A DNA stretch of 64,000 nt, taken from positions 15,131,375 through 15,195,374 of the forward strand of contig CAIIXF020000005.1 of the NCBI GenBank assembly GCA_903813345.2. The letters run 5' to 3'. This document shows, piece after piece, positions 23,501-33,489 of this stretch. The translations under genes were made by a program, and so were the position numbers. The stretch's first letter is position 1. Each line of letters begins with the position of its first letter. This DNA is from Owenia fusiformis (taxonomy: Eukaryota > Annelida > Polychaeta > Sabellida > Oweniidae). Below the pieces are notes generated by a model, which saw nothing but the letters and a program-made list of their open reading frames with translations, made no database searches and had not been told where the DNA came from.

Positions 23501-26500
23501 AATATTTAGCCCATAAGTGCATTATTAAACCAGAACAACGGCAACGCCAAAGCGTAGCGAATCCCATCGAACAGAAATGGCTGGCATTTTTACAAACGAA
23601 ATATATAGCAAACTTTTAAATGGTGGCCAATTTTCTTATTGGCCGCCTTCTACCAAAAATGTCATTAGACAGTGTGCCATGCTTATAGTATTCACATACC
23701 AAATATGAACAAAATCGCTCCACTACTTTTCAAGTTACAGCAAAAATCGTAAAATAACGAGTAAAGGCCGAGTAAAATACGTTTAAATGGCGGCCATTTT
23801 TCAAAATGGCCACCTTCTACCAAAAGTGTCATTAGACAGTGTACCATGCTTATCGTATTCACATATCAAATATGAACAAAATCGCTCCACCACTTTTCGA
23901 GTTATAGTAAAATACGTTAAAATGGCGGCCATTTTACAAAATGGCCGCCTTCTACCAAAAGTGTCATTAGACAGTGTGCCATGCTTATAGTATTCACAAA
24001 CCAAATATGAATAAAATCGCTCCACTACTTTTCGAGTTATAGTAAAATATGTTAAAATGGCGGCCATTTTGAAAAATGGCCGCCTTCTACCAAAAGTGTC
24101 ATTAGACAGTGTGCCATGCTTATAGTATTCACAAACCAAATATGAACAAAATCGCTCCACTACTTTTTGAGTTATAGTAAAATATGTTAAAATGGCGGCC
24201 ATTTTTCAAAATGGCCACCTCCTACCAAAAATGTCATTAGACAGTGAGCCATGCTTATAGTATTCACATACCAAATATGAACAAAATCGCTCCACTACTT
24301 CTTGAGTTACAGCAAAAATCGTAAAATAACGAGTAAAATCCGCCATTTTTCAAGATGGCTGCCATGTGCTTTTTTAATATCTACATTTCTAGCTTTATCA
24401 ATGTCCTATATAATTTTTTTACATTTAAAACATATTGCTATTACAGTTTTACATATTGCACCTAAATTACTGTAAAATCGGCACTAAAATGGCCACCATT
24501 TTTAAATGAGTGGCCATTTTGAAAATCGGCTTTCGAGCAGAACTTCTACCCCCATAGGGTATATGTGTACAAAATATGAACAAAATAGGGCCAACGGTAT
24601 TTGAGTTATTGCCCGGACGGACGGACGGACGGACGTACGGACGGACGGACGGACGGACGGACGGACGGACGGACGGACGGACGGACGGACGTACGTACGT
24701 ACGGACGGACGGAGGCGTTCCCTATATCCCTCCGAACTTCGTTCGATGGGATAAAAAGCTGTATGATGATGTATAGATTAAGAGAATCTAAAGGCCCATG
24801 TGATTTAGGATTGGTTTTGGATGGGAGAGGGTAATTATGAAACACCCTATACAATACACAAATGCATAAAAAATCAAAGTACGAAATGTGATAGTTTGCA
24901 AAATACGGTAATACATACTACAGGCGATAAAGATATGACACTTTCACTGGTCAGAATCAAGATGCGGTAACGACCGTTACCTTCTTATCTAAGATGGCGG
25001 ACAAAAAATATCGATTTCGATATTTTTTGTTTTCATCAAATTAAACTACGTATAATTGACACAATGCTTTGATATTTGAACTTGATAAGCCTTATATATC
25101 ATGGAAACTTTGGAGTATGATCATTTATTCTTAAATCATACACGGGCGCCATAATTCAATTATATGTTACACCGCTTAAGGGAAGGTAACTGAGAGTTTG
25201 ATTTTGCAAAATTCACTTCCATTTACCTTCCCTTAAGCGGTGTTACATACAGTTGAATTATGGCGTCCACGTATGATTTAAGAATAAATGGTCATACTCC
25301 TAAGTTTCCATGATATCTTAGATTTATCAAGTTCAAATATCAAAGCATTACGTCAACTATAAAGTAGTTTAATTCGATGAAAACAAAATATATTGAAATC
25401 GACATTTACCATCCGCCATCTTAGATGAGAAGGTAACGGCCGTTACCGCATCTTGATACTGACCAGTGACTTTGATAACATTTCGTGTGTATCCGTTCTT
25501 ATACCCTGCAGCAAATGGTATAAAATTATTTCACAATTATCAACGTAAAAACTAAACCGTACATTTCCAAATGAATAAAATATTGTATACTTTGAACATC
25601 AGTACCAATCGATTGAAAGCGTTATTGTTTCGTAGGGTAGAACTACACTCAATGCATTTGTGAATGGGTGTGTCAAAAAATCCGTCTTGCCCCTAGTTCC
25701 ATACATATACCCTTTCCCATCCTCATTTTAAAATTTATAGATTTGAATATATCGTTTCTAACGATTGTACCATAACAATTATATGTATACTTTAATACTT
25801 AGCGAGGAAACTCTAACCTTCTGGAAAGTTGGCTACCGGATGTTCCATGGGAAATTCTTGCGCTTCATGGGTGGAACAAAGTCAGTTGCTGCATTAGTGG
25901 AATCGAAAGAACAAGCGGGGCAGTACGATCCTCAGCATGAGGATCACACTATCAATTTATTGTTCTTATGTTATCAGTATGACCTATAATATAGGGTAAT
26001 ATTAACAAATGAATAAAGCACCGGTGCGTTTCCAAATATTGGCCTAATATGACCGGTGCGTTACAACTAGATTTAGTGATATCTCATAAAACTGACCACC
26101 ATTTAACTCCTAAACTGACACAATTTTGCATGCAACCATAAGGATCATGTTGATAAGATATATTCTCGCACAATCTAGGAATACTCTGTATATTTCATAA
26201 AAAGAATAAAAAACATCAAAATATTTTAATGTTGCTTGTGCTTTTACATCTTGTTTGCATTATATAGGCTAGTTATCACTGATCTAATCGATCTGGATCA
26301 TTCCTTAATATATTGTACTTTGAATGGTACATAGGAGTTCTTCGTACCTAATCACGAAACATCGTAAATCAAAAATTTCTACTCGCGTCCATTATGCATT
26401 TATCATTGTCCGCCATTTTTCTTCACTCCGGAGCGTTACAATTTAAGTGTAACGCACCGGGGTCGGTCCCCGGTGCGGTATGGTTGCTCACCGTGATATA

Positions 26501-29500
26501 GTGCCATTATCTTTAAGCATTAAAATGTGCTGAAGTCAATTTTGAACCTATTTGTATGCATAAAATCTGTATTCACTAGTTTAGCTACAAGCTCTTGTGA
26601 GACTCCCCCCCCCTCCTCCTTTCAAGCTACCAACATATAAACATCCCCCAAACACACAGGCATCAAGAACTTGTACTAAATGATGGCTGGACCCCTGTAT
26701 TCGAGGATGACATATAAGACCCAAGTTAATAAGCCAGATTTCTTTAAACTCTAGGCTTACCTGAACCTTGATAGTTAGTAGGGTTATCAGTGATCTCCCC
26801 AGGATTTTTCTCAGGTGGGTGCCAAATTCTCATTTTCACAATTCAGACCAAAATTGGTCAAAATATGCCAATTTTTCACAATTTTTCTTAATTTCAAGTG
26901 GGTGCAAATGGATTTTCAGGTGGGTGCAAGCCTATTTTCAAAATCCCAAGTGGGTGCTGCGCCCACTTGCTTTAATGCTGGGGTAGCTCACTGGTAATAG
27001 TATTACCCAGTGAGTTTGTATTTTGCCATACTAGTATAATTTACCTGACCGGGTCTTTAACAACGCAGAAGTGTCCAGGTGGAACTATGACAAAGGGGAA
27101 TGGACCACCAGCTAGTCTCTCATTTGTTTGAATCACAATCGTTTGAGGTCCCGTCTCAAGTTTTGTAATGTTGGTTGTCTACAATAAAATAATTGAACCT
27201 GTTATACTGCAGGGTAAAATTGCTTTGCTGCGAAGCATTTTTCTTGTCATAAGCTTTTTTGTGTAACACCTCCACCTTCTAAATAGAGAAGCTTCGGTGA
27301 TAACAGAGCAATTTACTAAAAAGAAAAAGAGGTTATATCCCAATGAAAGGATTGGGGAAGGGGGGCAACTTTTTAAACCAAGTAGGGTTTCTCAGTTATA
27401 ATGCTGTACGCGTAATACTTGTGTTATTTAAAGTAATGGGCTCTCGGAAGCTCATTCCATATAATAAAATCAATGAAACCCTAAACTTGTGAAGATTGTA
27501 AAATAGAAATTCTTTGACAAAAATAGTGCTATAAAATACTTCAAAAACATCCTTTCAAAATGAAAATGATTATGATAAAACCTCTGGACTAAACTGATAT
27601 TAGATAGCTAAAAATGTTTTGAAAGGTCAATTTGTCTTATAAATATGTTTTAACTGAGAAACACGAAGGTAGAAATGATTAATTTCAGTCAATATTCTGT
27701 TTTTAAAATGTCTTAAAGAGTGACCAGATCAGCTTGACCTTGGAGTTTTAACACAGGCCATCAATTTCACTCCCAAATATGGAAGGTGCAAAAATTGAGC
27801 TGTCAATCAAATATTGAACTGTAAGGAGAATTTTATTTGGCTTGATTGTAAACTTTGCAATGATTTTTATCAGACCCAAAATTGAAGTATTCTCACAATG
27901 TTCAAAATTGAAAGTAATTATTTGATAATAATTATGTACAGGTTAGTGTGACCTTTTTGGAAACAAAGGAGGAGGGAAGTTAGCGCAACAGATTTTGGAC
28001 AGTCATATGTTTGATTTTGGCCATTTCCTGGGGATTTAAAAAGGTGCATATGTTCACGGTGCGGTAGCCAAACTGCTTGCCTACTATGCACGCAGTTTGA
28101 AAGACTGACAAACTGCGCGCCTATCAACATTACATCATAAAAGTTGGAGTCTGTGTTTTCAAACGTCATTTTAAGACATTAATTCTGAATTGTTTTGTAG
28201 TTCCACACGTCCATTCAGTGGCGATTATATGATTCAACCATGTGATAGCGAAATGCATGTCCAGATGAATGTAGGTTTAAAAATATAAGCAGATTAATAC
28301 AAAAAATTGACATCGATTTTTCGATCACTGATACATAAGTTGATATCGCACGTTTCACAGAAATAGAAAACACTTAGGTTTTGATTCACAGGTAAATCTC
28401 AACCCAGTCCTCCCGTGCAATACAAAATATTTCGTATTAAAACAGATGAACATGACAGAAAGAAGTAATAAAACACAAACTGCGCGCCTATTTTAGCCCG
28501 AAATCACAAACTGCGTGCATACTCTTCCAAACTGCGTGCATATTATTGATGACTTCTCAGTAATGCAGGCCTATGTGATTTCATGGGAGTACGTAAGTAA
28601 GTTGAAAAGGTAGAGATTGAAAAGGTTCAAATAAATCAAAAACTAAAATTGGGTTGATGGTTGACAACCAGTGGAAATGTACATATTTATATTTTATTTT
28701 GTTCTTGTCTATATGATTTAATGATGCAATGATTCGACTTCATCATATAGAGTTGAGTTCAAAAATCTCATGAAATGGTTTTGTTCTATTGGGGTCCTAC
28801 TAAAAGACACCCAGGTGGCCCCCGCCTAGTTCCCATCGAAGTGCCGAACCTGCCTATTTTACTACTTTATTTCAAACTAGCACTATATGATGCAATGGTG
28901 CAACATAAATACAATACGTTCATAAAAATTGTGTAAATATATATTGAATCCTTTTTATTTATATTTTTGATTGATGCAGTCCAAAAAGCCATTTCTTAGA
29001 ATTCAATGAATTCCTCATTATAAAATACTATAAAAATTCACAGTTTTAGCAACACGAGTAAGAAAAGATATTTACAGCAATCTCACTCTTTCGACTTGAA
29101 ACTTTGTTTATTACCCATGTTACCATAAATAAGTGACCATGCATGCATGACGAGCAAAAATTCAGAAATTCAAAACTTTTTCACTTAAATCTTTGAATTT
29201 TTGGGGATACAATAGTTCCGAGTCTATTTTATAGCATATGCCAAAGGAAGTAATACTTGAATGTCCGGACTGCAGTACATGTATAGCATACGAGCCTGAT
29301 AAATCCAAAGAAATTGAGGAAGGGTTGACACAATGTACTATTTCTTTTAAGGTTTGAGAGGACATCGGGCAAGAGGTTTTCACAGTCTGTTAATGTTTTT
29401 TCAAATGAGTCACTGGTACCTTTAAATAATTGCCTCTTTGGTTTCTTGATTGGTTTCCTTTTCTTCACTGGTGCGTTTTAGAATAACATCTTGTTTAATT

Positions 29501-32500
29501 CTGAAGGGGGTGTCATGGTTTTTGAAGATGCGCTGTTGTTATCTACATCTTTGTTAGGGTCAGGCTTTGGTTTCTTTTTATATAGGGACAGGTTTAGTGA
29601 GTGGCGTTTACGTTTTCTGAAATACACAACAAACTTGCACACAGCTTGCAAATTAGGCGCGCAGTTTGTAAATATAGGCGCGCAGTTTGTAAATATTAGG
29701 CACGCAGTTTGTGAAATCCACGTGAAAGTATGCACACAGTTTGACAGCGAAAAAAAATAAAATCACGTTAATGGCTTGTCACTGTTTAACACACAAACTA
29801 TATTACTTAAACCATGTGCAGCAATCCTATATCTTTCAGAATATGCAAACACAAAGGCTGAATAAACGTCAAACTATGAAAAACAGACATTATATGACGC
29901 AACACTGTATAATTTTAACACGAAAGCTCCTTGGGAACCTTATTTTGAGATAACTAGATATGCATCGGGAAAAAAATCGAGTGCTACGTATAAAGTAAGT
30001 TAGTCTCCACATCTTGCTACTGTCTGAAAACCAAAATTAACCTAGTATTTCCAGTAATTTCCATCCTCTTGGGAGTCGTGTCCTCCCCGTCTGCCATTTT
30101 GTGCATAGGCGCGCAGTTTGTCAGTGTTCCAAACTGCGTGCATAGTAGGCGCGCAGTTTGCCTACCGCTCCGTGATGTTAGGCAAATGCATTACCTCCAG
30201 GAAAATCACTTCTAGAGACGATGAAATAATTTCGACTTTGAGACAGGGTAGATGCAAACAACCCACCCACATGTTTTTTCTGAAATGTTTTCCTGATTTT
30301 CAACCCCTTCCATCCTTGCTTTTTTAATTTTTCTTGCATCAATATGTTGCGTTTTGACACACAGTTAATCCCTTAAAAGGAATAAATGATTCCTTTTAGA
30401 TAAAGTGGAAAACAATATTTCCCATGTTATTTTCCCATAGGAAAAATCATTGCTTTCAGCTAAGTTTGGTCACCCATAATGGGTATCTTTAAAACCCCTG
30501 ATGGAATCACTTATTCCTTTAAAGTAGTTAACTATGTGTCAAAATGCAACATATCTATGCAAGAAAAATTAAAAAAGCAGGGATGGAAGGGGTCGAAAAT
30601 TAGGAAAACATTTCAGAAAAAATATGTGGGTGGGTTGTTTGCATCTACCCTGTCTCAAAGTCGAAATTATTTTATCATCTTTAGAAGTGATTTTCCTGGA
30701 GGCAATGCATTGGCCTAACATATGCAATTGTTTAAATCCTCAGAAAATGGCCAAAATCGAACATATGACTGTCCAAAATCTGTTGCGCTAATTTCCCTCC
30801 TCCTTTTGAAATTCATATTACTTTTTTTAGCATAATGAAAGTCATACTTTTTGTCAATCGATTCTAAACAACAGCATAAATATTCCCTCCAAGCCATTTT
30901 AAAATCATTACTTCATCATTCTAAGATTCAAAAATGTGAAATATAACATCATCATCACTAATTCTAAAAAGATTCAAAACTGCAACTCTTTTTGCATCTA
31001 TAGAATCAGTTTTACTTCTATCAGTTTTGTTAAGTTACAGAGTTAGACTTACAGGGTAGATTGGTACTAAGTTATTGAGTTAGTTTCTCAGTTACTTAGT
31101 TACTTTAAAACAATTTTCAATCACAAAGCCTGCCATTGGCTTTATACATGAGAAAGTTCCCCTGAAAATAACAGTCCTTACTTTTTGTCAAATGTTATGG
31201 AGTAAACACCGAAAACTGTAATTCCAAGAGCTTTCAAATCTTCACAGGAAATACATGTATGTTACAAATGGCAATGGCAAATGGCAATGACCGGTCAAAT
31301 AGTAGATAAACAGGGTGTTTCATAATGACCATCCCCCCATCCAAGGCCAATCCTAGATCACGTGGCCCCATAATCTATATACCATCGTAAAGTATATTCA
31401 ATTCTGGACTAATGTTTCAAATTTTAACATGACTGGTCAATGAGAACATAATTTGTAAATTTGTTTTTTTGATAATCACTATACCCTCAGTTTGTGTGAT
31501 TTGTGGCTACCATTTCTAAAGAGAGGAGCATATTGCTATATAATCCTTTGAATCACCAAGAGCTCTCTGGGTATTTCTTTGAAATATTCAATACTTGTGT
31601 CTTTCAAATATCATTGGGATATATCCTCAGCATCCATCAAATGTTATAAGTTGTACATTACTATAGATAATAGTGTATTGAGGCATGGTTATCATAGCCG
31701 TTTGCAGGGCACTTGGCTAAATTTTGAAAAAAAGATATCAGATTCTATGCTTGTGAGGCTAATGTTGACGGATCGCAAAACCTACCATTGACAATTTTTT
31801 TAGAGTTCCCTGAAAATGATAAAGTTACTCAGACTTAGACTAAGGCACATGTACTAAGTTATTGAGTTAGTTACTCAGTTACTAAGTTACTTCCCTTTCA
31901 AACAATTTTCAATCACAAAACCTGCCATTGGCTTTATACAAGATACATGAGAAAGTTCCCTGAAAAGCAATGTTATAGAGTAAATACTGAAAACTGTTAT
32001 TCCAAGAACTTTGAAATCTTCAGAGGACATACATGTATGTTGAAAATATAGCAACTACTAACATTTATTTGAAAGTATTTCTAGCAGTTTTAATTTGTGC
32101 AGCCAATGTCTAGTCATATAAATCCGATCGCTGAATACTGTTATTTGTTGTTATTTTTTTTTCTTATTTGGATATTTATTTTTTATTATTTTCTTGCATA
32201 CAGTGATAGTAAACACTTGCCTCTTTTATATTGTGGGAAACGCTTTCCGACCTTAGGCATGTAAAATGATTAGTAATTGTAGAAATATAAGCATGTTGCT
32301 TGAATTTTTTTTTTTCATTTTGATGTACCAAGATCACTTCCGGGCTAATCTGTTCAGCGTTCTCACCAAGATATTTTTAGACCCCAGATTTTTTGCGGTA
32401 TTGCGACTTCATCCTGTTAGTATACTTTTCAAAATACCTTATACGTTTATCTTCTTATTTGGAACATATTAACATTTCTAAAAGGTTTCTGACTTCCTAC

Positions 32501-33489
32501 TGCTTGTTTGTATCCAGTTTTAATGTATTTTCTAGTTTTACCACAAATAATGTGACAAAGAAGTAAAATTAGACTCTGGAAAAAACACTTTGGATTTCAG
32601 TAAGCTATTTGACTCTGGAGCAGGATGGTCTAAAGACATTAGACTCCGGAGAATCTCTGGAGTCTAAAAGCCTAGTGAGAACACTGCTGTTAGTCTATTT
32701 GTAAAACTATATCAAAAGGAAATCATAAGTATTTAATACACGAAGATTCAGTTGAAAGGCAAGCAGTGTCGTTCAGAAGAAAAGTAATTTGGAAAAGTTA
32801 TTGTCTCAAAAATGAATCTCTTTGTAGTAAATAATTATGATTCCGTTTCGATACATGTTTACATTACACTACCGGAAATAACATTCAGTAACATGGGGAG
32901 GGGGGGGGCGCCATATTGAAATATATTTCTATTGATAAGATTTCGTCAATTATCAGGTGTTTTACATGTCTAAGGTAAGATTTAACACTTTGAAGTTGTA
33001 GCAAAATAATTAATTATGACATTGGTTACCCTTAGACAGACAGACCAGGAAAGCATTTCCCGCAAATTATAACCTATCCTATCAATTTATAACCTACGAC
33101 TGAGTATGCTAAGAAAATGACAAAAAATAAATATCAAATAAGAACAAGGAACATCGAAGAAGAGCATACAACGGTCAGATTTATATGACTAGAGATGTTG
33201 ACTGATGCACGTACTAACAAAATGTTTTCGTTCCACCAGTGCCTAAAGATTGAAGTGTATAAATCAAATATGAGATGGAGAAACTCTGAGGGAGAACCTC
33301 TAGATTGTGCGGCTTTCCCATAGAGTTCCTCAGCTGGTTTTGATGCGGGTTGAAAAATTTCATTGAAAAAGTTGAAAAGTTTGATACAAAAATGAGAATA
33401 TTTAGATTATTCATACTTACTAGATTTAAGACATGCACATATTGCAGAGGGACGATACCAATAATATTATTGCTGTTGTTGCGATCCAT
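20505..33489 (-). CDS. MVP: Major vault protein, first four coding exons (N-terminal part)
   Basis: Exons on the - strand are 33421-33489, 27045-27178, 21011-21074 and 20505-20729, with GT-AG junctions in phase. They give 164 codons. The start MDRN..PLQYVHVLNL matches the N terminus of MVP (PPYHYIHVLDQN in human). Then come GPQTIVIQTNER, VIVPPGHFCVVKDPVS, EPFPLYPGE and a repeat with IKANYGLKLKARRD and AGDIWQLKGPLTYYP. These are the first structural repeats of the protein that builds the shell of the cytoplasmic vault particle. The other roughly 700 residues (more repeats, shoulder, cap helix) are absent down to position 1, so the gene either continues beyond the window past the calcium-binding genes or is truncated. 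Introns 1 and 2 carry the TIR elements at 28,055 and 22,202. Confidence 0.85.
20730..21010 (-). other. MVP intron 3
   Basis: A short AT-rich intron between coding exons 3 and 4. I see no other feature. Confidence 0.7.
21883..22180 (+). mobile_element. 298-bp MITE, TIR CAGTGGCGTAGCG
   Basis: Inverted ends CAGTGGCGTAGCG/CGCTACGCCATTG are flanked by CTTTT (21878-21882 and 22181-22185), a 5-bp duplication. It is non-coding. A truncated relative lies at 19,959. It sits 21 bases from the left end of the larger element at 22,202. Confidence 0.8.
22289..25989 (+). CDS. Spliced gene of TIR element 1, unknown basic protein with FWKVGYRMFHGKFLRFMGG region
   Basis: Three exons are inferred: 22289-22344 (starts MADGNVFPPEETN), 22713-23152 and 25803-25989. 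The junction phases agree: CAG AG|G AAA, and ACG TAC AG|C GAG. Exon 2 starts with a basic region (RKQRRSSGL, then KNAPKKRKKPKIRKTLF) and a helical stretch MKLLPNVILCLRRHS. Its end reads EVVRWYSLSSTSNMTY only after a one-base shift in frame, so this copy is probably broken. Exon 3 reads SEETLTFWKVGYRMFHGKF, then LRFMGG. An AATAAA follows the stop at 26,012. Element 2 encodes a homologue with the same first-exon length. I recognise no enzyme domain. A DNA-binding role is inferred only from the basic character and the iterons. Confidence 0.6.
23787..24330 (+). repeat. Four 135-bp tandem units (ATGGCGGCCATTTT... type)
   Basis: The landmark ATGGCGGCC falls at 23787, 23922, 24057 and 24192. Because 135 is divisible by three, a 133-residue frame on the - strand stays open, but it is repeat-born. 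Confidence 0.85.
24613..24714 (+). repeat. GGAC/GTCC tetranucleotide microsatellite
   Basis: About 25 tandem ACGG units with a few ACGT variants. Frames across it in all phases are artefacts. Confidence 0.95.
24945..25468. mobile_element. 524-bp foldback element, ends CACTGGTCAG, ACTTT duplication
   Basis: Two arms of about 240 bp are nearly perfect inverse copies around a short loop (about 25,190-25,225). They carry GGTAACGNCCGTTACC palindromes and an AAGATGGCGGAC segment. ACTTT flanks the element (24940-24944 and 25469-25473). It starts CAC and makes a 5-bp duplication like the TIR element it sits in. Confidence 0.8.
26797..26983. mobile_element. MITE with GTGGGTGC repeats, ends CCCCAG
   Basis: The ends CCCCAGGAT/ATGCTGGGG are inverted. 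The interior repeats AGGTGGGTGCAA. A reverse-oriented relative lies at 43,205-43,335 in a BUB3 intron. Confidence 0.55.
27179..27950 (-). other. MVP intron 1, exon-proximal part
   Basis: AT-rich intronic sequence. I found no exon or element end before the palindrome arm begins near 27,955. Confidence 0.5.
28055..30174 (-). mobile_element. 2.1-kb TIR element 2 (CACGGTGCGGTAGCC ends), relative of element 1
   Basis: The ends are CACGGTGCGGTAGCC and, inverted, CACGGAGCGGTAGGC, with about 68 bp of terminal inverted repeat. ATGTT flanks both sides (28050-28054 and 30175-30179). The iteron CAAACTGCGCGCCTA and close variants occur in both TIRs, just before exon 2 of its gene (29,640-29,735) and at 28,475-28,545. 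It shares the gene plan of element 1 but has different iterons. Confidence 0.8.
29162..30097 (-). pseudogene. Broken gene of TIR element 2, homologue of the element 1 protein
   Basis: Exon 1 (30042-30097) starts MADGEDTTPKRME and is 56 nt, the same length and intron phase as in element 1. Exon 2 begins at 29626 with RKRKRHSLNLSLYKKKP. An in-frame stop follows ELNKMLF, after which the frame continues NAPVKKRKPIKKPKRQLFKG, matching NAPKKRKKPKIRKTLFEQ of element 1, and LLPDVLSNLKRNS, matching LLPNVILCLRRHS. No counterpart of the FWKVGYRMFHGKF exon is visible. The copy is therefore degenerate and probably internally deleted. Function unknown. Confidence 0.7.
31078..32060 (-). repeat. Two inverted fragments of the HINE-like AGGTCA family
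   Basis: The stretches 31,120-31,280 and 31,910-32,045 both carry CCTGCCATTGGCTTTATACA and the following segment, seen in the opposite strand at 11,520. They lie in MVP intron 1. Ends are not resolved. Confidence 0.5.
32061..33420 (-). other. 5' part of MVP intron 1
   Basis: It contains GACTCTGGA/TCTGGAGTCT fragments at 32,570-32,670, similar to the end of the 1,696-3,524 element, and a poly-G run near 32,900. I see no gene. Confidence 0.5.

Larger units (their letters stand above)
23530..24752 (-). mobile_element. HINE-like element (CCCATCGAACGAAGTTCGG end) with GTCC array
   Basis: On the - strand it starts at the hairpin CGAACGAAGTTCG, runs through a long GTCC array (24,613-24,714), contains four 135-bp tandem units, and ends with GTTCGATGGG, the imperfect hairpin GCTACGC/GGCGTTGC and CTGG before T. 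A related copy lies at 50,692-51,497. It is nested in the intron of TIR element 1. Confidence 0.6.
22202..26495 (+). mobile_element. 4.3-kb TIR element 1 (CACGGTGAGCAACC ends) with its own spliced gene and iterons
   Basis: Inverted ends of at least 57 bp begin CACGGTGAGCAACCATACCG and hold an internal palindrome GCACCGGGG/CCCCGGTGC. ATATA flanks both sides (22197-22201 and 26496-26500). The motif AACGCACCGG, or its inverse, recurs in both TIRs, at the 3' end of the first intron (about 22,656 and 22,690) and after the last exon (26,019-26,060). A HINE-like element (23,530-24,752) and a foldback (24,945-25,468) are nested in its second intron. CAC-initial ends with 5-bp duplications recall Transib/RAG-type elements, but the protein does not look like RAG1, so the superfamily stays open. 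Confidence 0.8.
27955..30815. repeat. Large palindrome, left arm split by TIR element 2
   Basis: The right arm (about 30,520-30,815) is the inverse of 27,955-28,054 plus 30,175-30,370, with a centre of about 150 bases. The shared sequence includes GGAGGAGGGAA, TTAGCGCAACAGATTTTGG and TGCAAACAACCCACCCACAT. The left arm is continuous with the inverse right arm only if 28,055-30,174 and one ATGTT are removed. Confidence 0.8.

Noticed and set aside
23801-24202. A 133-residue - strand frame with repeated MAAILTYFTIT
   Set aside because: It is a 135-bp tandem repeat whose length is divisible by three, inside a non-coding HINE-like element.
24576-24854. Frames full of GRTD or SVRP repeats
   Set aside because: They are translations of a GGAC microsatellite.
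32266-32472. A 68-residue + strand frame in MVP intron 1
   Set aside because: It is low in complexity and T-rich, with no recognisable motif.
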